Of a stretch of DNA of 39,786 bases, positions 7,517 through 16,178 are shown one piece after another (position 1 is the stretch's first letter; every line of letters begins with the position of its first letter). Location of the stretch: the NCBI GenBank assembly GCA_945889625.1, contig CAMDCE010000047.1:1-39786 (forward strand), given 5' to 3'. Made by a program: the position numbers and the translations under genes. The notes below the pieces were generated by a model, which saw only the letters and a program-made list of their open reading frames with translations, was not told the origin of the DNA and did not search any database. This DNA is from Asaia bogorensis (lineage in GTDB: Bacteria > Pseudomonadota > Alphaproteobacteria > Reyranellales > Reyranellaceae).

Positions 7517-8733
7517 AGACGCCCCCAGGAGAATCGGCGTGGCCGCCCGAAGTAGAGCAGGCCCAGCAGCATCACATTCAGGAGGTTGAAGACAAGAGCT
7601 GCCTGGAATGCCGAGCGGTAGGACAGCGTCGCGTCAAAGATCGCGCCGCCCAGCCAGCCGCCGACCGCCATGCCGGCCATGGCAAACAGCATGACCACAC
7701 CCAGCCGCCAGCCGGCGATGGCCGGCCCGTAGAGGTGGCGCAGGATCAGCGCATAGCCCTGGACAATGGCGATGTAGGGAATGCCGTGGACCACAGAGAG
7801 CGTGTAGACGCCTGACAGGCTTTCGACGAACACAAAGCCGACCAGCGAGGCGATCTGGACCAGGGCACAGAGCAGGCTGACCCGCAGCGGGCCGATATAG
7901 TCGGCCAGCCGTCCCATGGCGAAAGTCGAGGCGACCGCGGTAAGCAGGATCAGCGACACTGCCTCCGAGCCGCGCGCCGCCGCAAAGCCCAGGTCGCCGC
8001 AGAAGGCCACCATGTGCACGAAGGGAACGGCCATCGCCGTGCAGCAGCAGAAGGCGGCTGCCGAAAGCACGGTCATGATCACGGGCGACGACAGCGGCAG
8101 GATCGAGAGGTCTTCGGCGGCTCGCCGGGCCTTGCTGCGCGCGATCGGCGAGGGCCGGACATAGAAGGCGCAGGCAAACATCAGCGTGCCGGCGATGACG
8201 CCGTAGATCACCAGCGTCTCGCGCCAGCCGACCTCGGGCAGCAGGACGCGATAGATCTGCGGCCAGATGAAGCCGGAAATCGCGGGGCCGACCGAGATGA
8301 TGGAGACGGCGGTGCTGCGGCGGCGTTCGAACCAGCCCTGGATGTTGTTGATGGCCGGTGTGAAGGTGGCAGCGTTGCCGAGAAAGCCCAGCGGGATGGC
8401 GTAGCCGAGGTAAAGCGCCCACTCGCCGCCACTGGCGGCCAGCCAGCCACCAACGAAGATCGATACGCCGGCGATCAGCAGCGGCACGCGCGGGCTGGTG
8501 CGGTCGGCCAGCCAGCCCATCATCACGCCGCCGAAACCCATCGCGAGGAAGCCCAGCATGTAGGCGAGCGACGGCACCGCGCGGCGGTCGCCGAACTCGG
8601 CGGCGATTTCCTTCAGCGCAATGACCGGCAGGTAGATCGCACCGCCGCCCAGCCCGATGCAGAACATCGACACGAAGGCCAGCCGCCAGGCATAGGCGCT
8701 GTCAACGCCGGCGGGACGCGGGACGGTGGTCAT
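7513..8733 (-). CDS. MFS transporter, monocarboxylate/OFA-like
   Basis: 406 residues with about twelve hydrophobic segments. The MFS motif between helices 2 and 3 is visible as MMGWLADRTSPRVPLL, and the segment NIQGWFERRRSTAVSI resembles the G-W-F-x-R-R-R-x-x-A motif common in monocarboxylate/oxalate-formate type transporters. The N-terminus is cytoplasmic and short. It overlaps the sulfatase stop (8730-8733) and the amidase start (7513-7516) by 4 bases each, so the three genes form one coupled unit. It probably imports an organic anion that the neighbouring sulfatase or amidase acts on or releases. Substrate specificity cannot be read from the sequence. Confidence 0.88.
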   Translation of the reverse strand: MTTVPRPAGVDSAYAWRLAFVSMFCIGLGGGAIYLPVIALKEIAAEFGDRRAVPSLAYMLGFLAMGFGGVMMGWLADRTSPRVPLLIAGVSIFVGGWLAASGGEWALYLGYAIPLGFLGNAATFTPAINNIQGWFERRRSTAVSIISVGPAISGFIWPQIYRVLLPEVGWRETLVIYGVIAGTLMFACAFYVRPSPIARSKARRAAEDLSILPLSSPVIMTVLSAAAFCCCTAMAVPFVHMVAFCGDLGFAAARGSEAVSLILLTAVASTFAMGRLADYIGPLRVSLLCALVQIASLVGFVFVESLSGVYTLSVVHGIPYIAIVQGYALILRHLYGPAIAGWRLGVVMLFAMAGMAVGGWLGGAIFDATLSYRSAFQAALVFNLLNVMLLGLLYFGRPRRFSWGRL

Positions 8734-10961
8734 TCGCGCGCCAGGACCGCCTCGGCCGCGCTCTGGGTGTCGAGCGCCTGGTCGTCGTCCATGGTGACGG
8801 TGACCTTGCGTAGCTTGCCCGTGAAGGCAAACGGCGCGTCGTAGTGCGAGACAGGGCTGCCGCGATCGCGGCCGATATCGAGGCCCGACCAGGAGATGAA
8901 GCTGATGAAGCCGATCTGCGCCGCGAAGCCGCCCGCCGCCTCGCCGTCGATCAGCAGGGTTGCGACGTTCTGCCCCTTGTCGCGCCGCATCTGAACGGCG
9001 AGCCGGCGGTTGCCCGCCGGCACCGGCCGGTCCGATACGGCGATGTGGTGCACACCGCCGACATTCATGTCGTAGGTCAGCCGGTTGTCCTTGAGGTAGA
9101 GCGAGTAGCCGCAGGTCATGTCGCCGTGCGCGATCAGCACGCCCTCGGTGGTGACGCCGTCGATCCGCGCATCGGCCTCGATCGTGTAGGTGCGGCTTCT
9201 GACATCGGGCGCGACGTCGGTCGGCACATGACCCATGCCGGCATGGAAGACGAAATGCTTGCGCGGCCCGTGGAAGCGCTTGGCATTGTCGCCGAAACGC
9301 TGCTGGAAGCGGTCATCGAGCGGCAGCACGTTGCAGCGCTCGGCCTGCCGCCACCATTCCTCGATCATCACCCTCAGCCGCTCGGGCTCCGCCTGGGCGA
9401 GATCGTTGGTCTCGCTGAAGTCGCGATCGAGATGGAACAACTCCCACTGGTCCTCGGCGAAGTCGCTGCCCGGCGGGTGGAACGCGACGGCCTTCCAGCC
9501 GCCCTCCCACAGGCCGCGATGTCCGAACATCTCGAAATACTGCGACTGCGTCTTGGCCGGCGCCTCGGCATCCTTGAGGCTTCTGGCAAAGCTCGTCCCC
9601 TCGAGGTCGATCTGCGCCACGCCGTTGATCGTGGTGGGCGCCGCCACACCGACGACATCGAGCAAGGTCGGCGCGAGATCGCTGGCATGGCAGAACTGAT
9701 GGCGCAGCTCGCCGCGTGCCGCCAGGCCCTTGGGCCAGGAGATCACCAGCGGGTCGCGGATGCCGCCGCCATGAGTGTTCTGCTTGTAGCGCCGCAGGGG
9801 CGTGTTGGCTGCCATCGCCCAACCCAGCGGAAAGTTGGAATGGGTGTCGGGCCCGCCGATATCGTCGATCCGGGCGACCTTCTCTTCCATCGGCTCGCGG
9901 CGGAGGTTGTAGGGGCCCATGGCGTTGATCATGCCGAACGGCCCGCCCTCCTGGCTGGCGCCGTTGTCGGACATGACGATGATCATGGTGTCGTCGAGCT
10001 GCCCTGCCGCCTCCAGGAACTTCACCAGCCGCGCCAGATGCTGGTCGGCGTGATCGAGCATGGCGGCGTAGGCGGCCTGCAGCCGGGTGTAGAGCCGGCG
10101 CTCGCCGTCCGACAGCTCGGCCCATGGCTTCACCACATCGTTGCGCTGAGGCAGGCGCGTGTCGGGCGGCACGATGCCGGTCGCCTTCTGGCGCGCGATG
10201 CGGGCATCGCGCTCGGCGTCCCAGCCATTGGCGAAAAGCTTGTCGTATTTGGCAATGAGGTCGAACGGCGCCTGGTGCGGCGCGTGGCAGGCACCCAGCG
10301 CCACCCAGGTGAGCCACGGCACCTGCGGATCGTCGGCGACATGATCGGCGAGATAGCGGATCGCCTGGTCTACGAGATCGGCCGTCAGGTGATAGCCCGT
10401 GGCGAAGTTCCCCGGCGGATCGATCGGCGTGTTGTCGCGCACCAGCTCGGGCGCAAACTGGTCGGTCTCGGCATCGAGGAAACCGTAGAAACGGTCGAAG
10501 CCGCGGCCGAGCGGCCAGCCGTCGAACGGGCCGGTGGCGCCCGCTTCGGTGAGCGGCGTCACGTGCCACTTGCCCAGCATGTAGTTGCGATAGCCGTGCG
10601 GGCGCAGCATCTCGGCCAAGGTGCCGGCCTCGCGGGCGATCTTGCCGCGATAGCCGGGGAACCCTGAATCGAAATTGGCCAGGCATCCGACGCCGACCGA
10701 ATGGTGGTTGCGACCGGTCAGCAGCGCCGCCCGCGTGGTCGAGCACATCGCCGTCGTATGGAAGCCGGTGTAGCGCAAGCCGCGGCCGGCGATGGCGTCG
10801 ATGGTCGGCGTGGCGATCGGTGAGCCGTAGCAGCCGAAATCGGAGAAGCCGACATCGTCGAACAGCACGACCAGGATGTTGGGCGCACCTTTCGGCCTTT
10901 TGGGCGTCGTGGGCCAGTACGGCTGGGACTGGCCCACCGTCTTGCCGATTTTCGCCGCCAT
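8730..10961 (-). CDS. Arylsulfatase-type sulfatase with variant active-site motif
   Basis: 743 residues. Metal-binding start is NILVVLFDDVGFSD (Asp35, Asp36). The active-site segment reads AMCSTTRAALLTGRNHHSVG (71-90): Cys73 is the residue normally converted to formylglycine, but the consensus C-x-P-x-R is C-S-T-T-R here. A mid-domain MSDNGASQEGG supplies the D-N metal pair. The catalytic alpha/beta part ends around residue 550; the last roughly 190 residues look beta-rich, as in the long proteobacterial arylsulfatases. No signal peptide is seen, so it may be cytoplasmic. ATG at 10959-10961 follows GGAGGAA and is a strong start. It heads the minus-strand unit with the MFS transporter and amidase, and is divergent from the alpha/beta hydrolase across a 58-bp gap that must hold both promoters. 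It would cleave sulfate esters. Confidence 0.92.
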   Translation of the reverse strand: MAAKIGKTVGQSQPYWPTTPKRPKGAPNILVVLFDDVGFSDFGCYGSPIATPTIDAIAGRGLRYTGFHTTAMCSTTRAALLTGRNHHSVGVGCLANFDSGFPGYRGKIAREAGTLAEMLRPHGYRNYMLGKWHVTPLTEAGATGPFDGWPLGRGFDRFYGFLDAETDQFAPELVRDNTPIDPPGNFATGYHLTADLVDQAIRYLADHVADDPQVPWLTWVALGACHAPHQAPFDLIAKYDKLFANGWDAERDARIARQKATGIVPPDTRLPQRNDVVKPWAELSDGERRLYTRLQAAYAAMLDHADQHLARLVKFLEAAGQLDDTMIIVMSDNGASQEGGPFGMINAMGPYNLRREPMEEKVARIDDIGGPDTHSNFPLGWAMAANTPLRRYKQNTHGGGIRDPLVISWPKGLAARGELRHQFCHASDLAPTLLDVVGVAAPTTINGVAQIDLEGTSFARSLKDAEAPAKTQSQYFEMFGHRGLWEGGWKAVAFHPPGSDFAEDQWELFHLDRDFSETNDLAQAEPERLRVMIEEWWRQAERCNVLPLDDRFQQRFGDNAKRFHGPRKHFVFHAGMGHVPTDVAPDVRSRTYTIEADARIDGVTTEGVLIAHGDMTCGYSLYLKDNRLTYDMNVGGVHHIAVSDRPVPAGNRRLAVQMRRDKGQNVATLLIDGEAAGGFAAQIGFISFISWSGLDIGRDRGSPVSHYDAPFAFTGKLRKVTVTMDDDQALDTQSAAEAVLARE

Positions 10962-11019
10962 TTGCTTCCTCCACTTTTGCCGTCTCTTCTAACATGAGCC
11001 AGTTGTGCTAGGGAAAGGC

Positions 11020-11784
11020 ATGGCTCAGTTCACTTCCGACGGGCTGGCGCTCGCCTACGACGAATTCGGTCCGCAGGACGCGAGGAAGGCGATCGTGCTG
11101 GTGCACGGCTTCTCGTCGAACAAGTACGAGAACTGGAAGCGCATGGGCTGGTACGACGCCGTTGCCGGCAAGAGCCTGCGCGGTTTCGCGCTCGACTGCC
11201 GCGGCCATGGCGAGAGCGCCAAGCCTCATGAGGCCGACAGATACGACCGCACAGCGATGGCGCGCGATGTCTTTGCATTGATGGACCATGCCGGCGTCGA
11301 GCGCGCCCATCTGCTGGGCTTTTCCATGGGTGCGCACATTGCGCTCACCGCGGCGATGGAAGACGGCGGCCGCATCGACCATCTCGTCGTGGCAGGCGTG
11401 GGCGGCAGGATCTTCGATCCGCCTAAAGATCCCGACGGCATGGCCAAGGCGATGGATGCAGCCTCCCCCGCCGACATCGCCGACCCGATGCTGAAAAGTT
11501 TCCGCCATTTCGCCGACGAGCAGAAGGAAGACCGGAAAGCCCTCGCTGCCTGCTCACGCGGGCCGCGGACTCCCATCACCAAGGATGCGCTGTTCGCGAT
11601 CCGTCGGCCGACGCTGGTGATCGCCGGGGCGCGCGACGAGCTGGCCGGACCGCCGCAGGGCCTGGCCTCGGCGATCGCCGGCGCCAAGGCCGTTACCCTG
11701 CCGGGATGCGATCACTTCTCGATGATCGCGCACGGCCTGTTCAAGGCCAGCGTCTTCGACTTCTTCGACGGCTGGCTGGAGTAG
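11020..11784 (+). CDS. Alpha/beta-fold hydrolase
   Basis: 254 residues. Oxyanion region IVLVHGFSSNK (25-35), nucleophile elbow LLGFSMGAH with Ser102, acid in GARDELAGP and catalytic histidine in GCDHFSMI near the C-terminus give a complete triad. A GTG at 11005 is in frame, but the ATG at 11020 directly follows GGGAAAGG and begins the conserved MAQFTSDGLALAYDE start, so it is preferred. It is a cytoplasmic esterase/lactonase-type enzyme of unknown substrate. It starts a plus-strand run and lies 5 bases before the glycosylase gene. The short divergent gap to the sulfatase suggests shared control. Confidence 0.88.
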   Translation: MAQFTSDGLALAYDEFGPQDARKAIVLVHGFSSNKYENWKRMGWYDAVAGKSLRGFALDCRGHGESAKPHEADRYDRTAMARDVFALMDHAGVERAHLLGFSMGAHIALTAAMEDGGRIDHLVVAGVGGRIFDPPKDPDGMAKAMDAASPADIADPMLKSFRHFADEQKEDRKALAACSRGPRTPITKDALFAIRRPTLVIAGARDELAGPPQGLASAIAGAKAVTLPGCDHFSMIAHGLFKASVFDFFDGWLE

Positions 11785-11789
11785 CTCGC

Positions 11790-12521
11790 GTGGCCCTCAG
11801 TGGAGCTAAAATTCCCTTCAAGCGCATCCGCGAGCGCGCCGCCAAGCGCAAGGGCGGCGAGAAGGTGCTGCAGAGCCTGCTGCCCAAGAAGCCCAACAAC
11901 AAGGCGCTGGCCAAGCTGCCGGACGACCGCGTGCTGTCGGAGATGGCCTGCCGCGTCTTCTCCGCGGGCTTCGTGTGGAAGGTGATCGACAAGAAGTGGC
12001 CGGGCTTCGAGGAAGCCTTTCTCGAGTTCAATCCCAAGCGCCTGCTGTTCCAGCCCGCCGAGTTCTGGGAGAAGCTGGCCACCGACAAGCGCATCGTGCG
12101 CAATCCGCAGAAGATCAGGTCGGTGCGCGACAACGCCAAGTTCGTATCCGACATCGCCAATGAACACGGCAGCTTCGGCAAGTTCCTCGCGGGCTGGCCG
12201 GCTGATGACCAGGTCGGGCTTTTGGAAATCTTCGCCAAGCGCGGCTCGCGGCTCGGCGGTTTCTCGGGGCAATACCTGCTGCGCTTCATCGGCTGGGACG
12301 CCTTTGTGCTGTCGGGCGACGTGCTGGGCTGCCTGCGCGACAGTGGCGTGCCGCTGAGCGCCACCGGCACCTCGAAGAAGGATTTGCGCGCGGCCCAGGC
12401 CCAGTTGAACACCTGGGCAAAGGAAAGCGGCCTGCCGCTCACCCATATCTCGCGCATCTGCGCCTTGTCGATCGGCGAGAATTACGACGTCGCGCGGCTG
12501 AAAGAGGTCATGCAGCTATGA
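11790..12521 (+). CDS. Divergent DNA-3-methyladenine glycosylase I (Tag)-like protein
   Basis: 243 residues from GTG 11790, which has GGAG eight bases upstream; the frame stays open further upstream inside the hydrolase gene, but that part is not protein-like. Family resemblance rests on a central run: LSEMACRVFSAGFVW, then KWPGFEEAFLEFNP and IVRNPQKIRSVRDNAKF, which lines up with the helix order of E. coli Tag (LFEM..AGLSW, ..FHQFDP, ..IIRHRGKIQAIIGNA). The family removes alkylated adenine from DNA. The N-terminus is a basic, lysine/arginine-rich stretch rather than the short zinc-ligand C-x-W start, and the acidic residue that precedes AGLSW in Tag is not obvious. It is therefore a divergent member, and repair activity is an inference. 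It overlaps the racemase gene by 4 bases. Confidence 0.7.
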   Translation: MALSGAKIPFKRIRERAAKRKGGEKVLQSLLPKKPNNKALAKLPDDRVLSEMACRVFSAGFVWKVIDKKWPGFEEAFLEFNPKRLLFQPAEFWEKLATDKRIVRNPQKIRSVRDNAKFVSDIANEHGSFGKFLAGWPADDQVGLLEIFAKRGSRLGGFSGQYLLRFIGWDAFVLSGDVLGCLRDSGVPLSATGTSKKDLRAAQAQLNTWAKESGLPLTHISRICALSIGENYDVARLKEVMQL

Positions 12522-13264
12522 CCGAGATCCTGCTGATCAATCCCAACACCACCGCCTCGATCACCGACCTGGTGCTGAAGACGGCCAAGCGCTTTGCCGC
12601 CAAAGGCACCAAGCTGCGGGCGCTCACCGGCGCCTTCGGGCCGCGCTACATCGCCTCGCGTGCCGGTTATGCCGTCGCGGGTCACGTCGCCCTCGATGCG
12701 CTGGCCAATGACCGCGGCCACAAGGACGCCGTCGTCCTGGCCTGCTTCGGCGATCCCGGCCTCGCGGCACTGAAAGAAGTGAGCAAGGTGCCGGTGGTCG
12801 GCATGGCCGACGCCTCGGTCCTGCAGGCCTGTGCGCTGGGCAATCGTTTTTCCATCGTCACCGGCGGCGAGCGCTGGAAGTCGATGCTCGAGGAGTTCGT
12901 GGCCTCGCACGGTCTTGCCTCACGTCTGGCCTCGGTCCGCACCGTGGCGCCGACGGGCGCCGACATCGCACGCAACCCGAAGGCCGCGATGGCATTGCTG
13001 GCCAAAGGCTGCATGGCGTGCGTGCGCGACGATGGCGCCGACGTGGTGATCCTGGGCGGCGCCGGACTGGCCGGCCTGGCAGCCAAGCTGAAATCGGCCG
13101 TCGATGTCCCCCTGCTCGATGGCGTCGCCTGTGCCATCGCCATGGCCGAAGGCCTGGCCAAGCAAAAGCCCGCCAAGGCCATGTCGGGGTCGCTCGCCAA
13201 GCCGGCGCCGGTCGACAGCATCGGCCTGTCCAAAGGGCTTTCGAAGCTGCTCGGATCGCCTTAG
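12518..13264 (+). CDS. Asp/Glu/hydantoin racemase-family protein lacking the second cysteine
   Basis: 248 residues. The start ILLINPNTTASIT is the hallmark of the hydantoin/Asp-Glu racemase family. The first catalytic cysteine is Cys76 in VVLACFGDPG. The second cysteine, normally in a L-G-C-A-G motif, is replaced: the sequence reads VILGGAGLAGL with glycine at position 181. Racemases of this family need both cysteines to move a proton to and from opposite faces, so this protein may be a one-sided enzyme (isomerase or decarboxylase-like) or inactive. ATG overlaps the glycosylase stop (ATGA at 12518-12521). An FAH-family hydrolase follows 10 bases downstream, hinting at a shared degradative route. 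Confidence 0.85.
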   Translation: MTEILLINPNTTASITDLVLKTAKRFAAKGTKLRALTGAFGPRYIASRAGYAVAGHVALDALANDRGHKDAVVLACFGDPGLAALKEVSKVPVVGMADASVLQACALGNRFSIVTGGERWKSMLEEFVASHGLASRLASVRTVAPTGADIARNPKAAMALLAKGCMACVRDDGADVVILGGAGLAGLAAKLKSAVDVPLLDGVACAIAMAEGLAKQKPAKAMSGSLAKPAPVDSIGLSKGLSKLLGSP

Positions 13265-13274
13265 GGTCGTCGCC

Positions 13275-14117
13275 ATGCGTTTGGTCAGTTTTCGCCAGGC
13301 GGGCGCGGCGAAATTCGGCGCGGTCGTGGACGGCGGCATTGTCGATCTGTCGACGCGCCTGTCAGGGCGCTGGCCCAGCCTGCGCGAAGCCATCGCCGGC
13401 AAAGGCCTGCCCGACCTTGCCGCCGCGGCCAAGGGTGCCCGCGCCGATTTCAAGCTGGACGAAATCGAGCTGCAGCCGGTGATCCCCAACCCCGACAAGA
13501 TCCTCTGCATCGGCCTCAATTATGCCAGCCACGTCGGCGAGGTCGGCCGCGAGCTGCCGAAAGTGCCCAGCGTCTTTTCCCGCCTGCACAACACGCTGGT
13601 GCCGGCCGGCGGCAACATTGTGCGGCCCAAGGCCTCGACCAATTTCGACTTCGAGGGAGAGCTCGCCATCGTGATCGGCGAGCGCTGTCGCCATGTCTCG
13701 CGCGGTCATGCCCTGTCCGTCGTGGCGGGCTACACCTGCTTCCTCGACATCAGCGTGCGCGATTTCCAGAAACACTCGGTGACGGCGGGCAAGAATTTTC
13801 CGGCGACCGGCCCGCTCGGGCCATGGATGGTGACGTCCGACGTGATCCCCGACCCACAGGCGCTGGAGCTCACGACGCGGCTGAACGGCAATGTCGTGCA
13901 GCACGACACGACCGATCACATGATCTTCGACGTCGCCACCATCATCGAATATCTCTCGACCGTGACCTGGCTGGAACCCGGCGACATCATCGCAACCGGC
14001 ACGCCGGACGGCGTCGGCATGGGCCGCAAGCCGCCGCTCTGGATGAAGGGCGGCGATCGGGTCGAGGTCGAGATCTCCGGCATCGGGACTTTGGGCGTCA
14101 ATGTCATCGACGAGTGA
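13275..14117 (+). CDS. Fumarylacetoacetate hydrolase (FAH)-family protein
   Basis: 280 residues from the ATG at 13275, which begins MRLVSFRQAGAAKFG, the typical FAHD N-terminus; the frame is open back to 13104 inside the racemase gene, but that extension is rejected. The core shows ILCIGLNYASHVGE (76-89), metal ligands Glu127 and Glu129 in FDFEGELA, Asp158 in CFLDISVRDFQ, and the closing IATGTPDGVGMG. The family cleaves C-C bonds in, or decarboxylates, 2,4-diketo acids and aromatic ring-cleavage products, using Mg or Mn. Neighbours (racemase-like protein, MFS transporter, nitroreductase) suggest breakdown of an imported organic acid. The last 17 bases overlap the MFS start. Confidence 0.92.
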   Translation: MRLVSFRQAGAAKFGAVVDGGIVDLSTRLSGRWPSLREAIAGKGLPDLAAAAKGARADFKLDEIELQPVIPNPDKILCIGLNYASHVGEVGRELPKVPSVFSRLHNTLVPAGGNIVRPKASTNFDFEGELAIVIGERCRHVSRGHALSVVAGYTCFLDISVRDFQKHSVTAGKNFPATGPLGPWMVTSDVIPDPQALELTTRLNGNVVQHDTTDHMIFDVATIIEYLSTVTWLEPGDIIATGTPDGVGMGRKPPLWMKGGDRVEVEISGIGTLGVNVIDE

Positions 14118-15348
14118 GGCCCTGGACGCGCCGGCAACCGGCTCTGGTTCGAATTGGCGGCACGACGCCAAGGTGATCGCCCTTATCTCGGCGGCGCATT
14201 TCGTCAGCCACTTCCACCTTATGCTGCTGCCGCCGATCTTCGGGCCGGTGCGCGAGGCCTTCGGCGTCTCCTACGTCGAGATCGGCGCGGCACTCACCGC
14301 CTACAATGTCGTGTCGGCGGTGCTGCAGACTCCGGCCGGATTCCTGGTCGATCGCATCGGCCCGCGCGCCATGCTGACCGGCGGCCTGCTGCTGAGCGCG
14401 GCCGCCCTGCTGGTGGCGGCACTGTTGCCCGGCTACATGCTGTTCGTCGTGGCCTACGCCTTCCTCGGCCTCGCCAACACCGTCTATCACCCCGCCGACT
14501 ACGCCATCCTGGCAGCGACCATCGACGCCAAGCGGATCGGCAAGGCGTTCTCCATCCATAATTTCTCGGGCTATCTCGGGTCGGGCGTGGCACCGGCCAT
14601 GGTGCTGGGCGCCGCAGCGCTGTGGGGCTGGCAGGGTGCGTTCCTGTTGGCGGCAATACTGGCGATCGCAGCGGCGCTGCTGCTGATCGTGGCCGGCAGC
14701 ATCCTGCCGCGGGCCGCGCGTCACGCGCCGGCCGGCGCGGCCAAGCCGGCGTCGGTCGGCCTCGACCTGCTGCTGAGCGGACCGGTGCTGCGCAACCTGC
14801 TGTTCTTCGTCTGCATCAGCATGACCAATGGCGGCGTGCAGACCTTCTCGGTCGTGGCGCTGGGCGTGCTGTGGGCCACGCCGGCAGCGTCGGCCAACAT
14901 CGCACTGTCGGGCTTCCTGCTGATGAGCGCCGCGGGCGTGCTGCTGGGCGGCATCATCGCCGACCGCACGCCGCACCATGAGCGGGTTGCGGCCGCGGGC
15001 TTCGCCTGCACCGCTGGCATGGCGATCCTGATGGGCTGGGTGAACATGCCGGCCGCCGTTCTGATCTTCGTGATGTCGCTCGGCGGATTGCTGAACGGCA
15101 TGATCCAGCCGTCGCGCGACATGATGGTGCGCGCCGTCACGCCGCCCGGCTCTTTCGGCAAGGTGTTCGGCTTCGTCTCGACCGGCTTCAATCTCGGCGG
15201 CATGGTGGCGCCATTGCTCTATGGCTGGCTGATGGACCGTGGCCAGCCACGCATGATCTTCGCCATCATCGTGGCCTTCACTCTCCTGGCCGTGGTGACC
15301 GCCGTCACCCGCCGCAAACCGCAGGTAAATCTCGCATGGATGCGCTAG
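14101..15348 (+). CDS. MFS transporter
   Basis: 415 residues with about twelve hydrophobic helices. The MFS signature after helix 2 is present as GFLVDRIGPRAMLTGG, and its second-half counterpart as GGIIADRTPHHERVA. The sequence STSEALDAPATGSGSNWRHD forms a soluble N-terminal tail before the first helix (VIALISAAHFVSHFHLM). FVSHFHLMLLPPIF is reminiscent of fosmidomycin-resistance-like exporters and related sugar/organic acid porters, but direction of transport is not evident. It overlaps the FAH gene by 17 bases and the nitroreductase gene by 13, so it is part of one operon. Confidence 0.87.
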   Translation: MSSTSEALDAPATGSGSNWRHDAKVIALISAAHFVSHFHLMLLPPIFGPVREAFGVSYVEIGAALTAYNVVSAVLQTPAGFLVDRIGPRAMLTGGLLLSAAALLVAALLPGYMLFVVAYAFLGLANTVYHPADYAILAATIDAKRIGKAFSIHNFSGYLGSGVAPAMVLGAAALWGWQGAFLLAAILAIAAALLLIVAGSILPRAARHAPAGAAKPASVGLDLLLSGPVLRNLLFFVCISMTNGGVQTFSVVALGVLWATPAASANIALSGFLLMSAAGVLLGGIIADRTPHHERVAAAGFACTAGMAILMGWVNMPAAVLIFVMSLGGLLNGMIQPSRDMMVRAVTPPGSFGKVFGFVSTGFNLGGMVAPLLYGWLMDRGQPRMIFAIIVAFTLLAVVTAVTRRKPQVNLAWMR

Positions 15349-16178
15349 CTCCCGCCGGCTCCAAGGACAAGACCGAAGCCCTTGCCCGCCGGTATGGCGC
15401 CGACGCTTTGCCGCCGGCCGGCCCGTGGAACGAGACCATCGCGTCGATGCTCGACCACCGCTCGGTGCGCGGCTACAAGCCCGACCCGGTGCCGCCCGGC
15501 ACGCTCGAGACCCTGATGGCGGCGGCGACGTCGGCGGCGACAAGCTCCAACATGCAATGGTGGTCGGCGATCGCGGTGTCGGATCCCGCCAAGAAGAAAG
15601 TGCTGGCCGAGATCGCTGGCAACCAGAAGCATATCGAGCAGTGCCCGCTCTATATCTGCTGGGTGGCCGACATGGCGCGCAACGCGCGCATCTCGGAGGC
15701 AGAAAAAGCCGACTTCGAGTGCATGCCCTGGCTGGAAACCTTCATGGTGGCCTGCATCGACGCCGCCCTTGCCGCGCAGAATGCCGTGGTGGCAGCCGAA
15801 TCGCTCGGCTTGCAGACGGTCTATATCGGCGCCATGCGCAACGACCCGGTGCGCGTCCACAAGCTGCTCGAGTTGCCGCCCCAGGCTTTCGTCGTGTTCG
15901 GCCTCTGCATCGGCTATGCCAGCGGCGAGGCCGCAGGCGAGGTCAAGCCCCGCTTGCCGCAATCGACCGTGCTGCACCACGATCGCTACGACGCCAGCAA
16001 GGAAGCCGCCCAGCGTGCCGTCTACGACGCCGAGTTGAGCACATTCTCGGCCCGCCACGAGCTGCAGGCCGCGACCTGGACGCAGCGCGTGCTGAATCGC
16101 TTGGGCCCGATCAAGTCGATGAACGGCCGCGAGAGAATGCGCGCGGCGCTCGCCACCCTTGGCTTCGAGATCCGGTAG
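15336..16178 (+). CDS. Nitroreductase-family FMN oxidoreductase
   Basis: 280 residues. The FMN phosphate-binding start is visible as MLDHRSVRGYKPDPV, followed by TLMAAATSAATSSNMQ, the helix and polar loop typical of nitroreductases of the NfsA/FRP group. The middle helix region (CIDAALAAQNAVVAAESLGLQ, given here in two halves: CIDAALAAQNAV and VAAESLGLQ) and the strand TVYIGAMRN followed by FGLCIGY complete the fold. Such enzymes use NAD(P)H to reduce nitroaromatics, quinones or flavins. One possible link is supply of reduced FMN for the luciferase-like enzyme at 3944-5107, although that gene is 11 kb away. The start overlaps the MFS stop; the end overlaps the SGNH gene by 20 bases. Confidence 0.87.
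   Translation: MDALAPAGSKDKTEALARRYGADALPPAGPWNETIASMLDHRSVRGYKPDPVPPGTLETLMAAATSAATSSNMQWWSAIAVSDPAKKKVLAEIAGNQKHIEQCPLYICWVADMARNARISEAEKADFECMPWLETFMVACIDAALAAQNAVVAAESLGLQTVYIGAMRNDPVRVHKLLELPPQAFVVFGLCIGYASGEAAGEVKPRLPQSTVLHHDRYDASKEAAQRAVYDAELSTFSARHELQAATWTQRVLNRLGPIKSMNGRERMRAALATLGFEIR

Noticed and set aside
13104..13274. Longer start for the FAH-family gene
   Set aside because: The extension lies inside the racemase gene in another frame; the conserved MRLVSFRQ start is at 13275.
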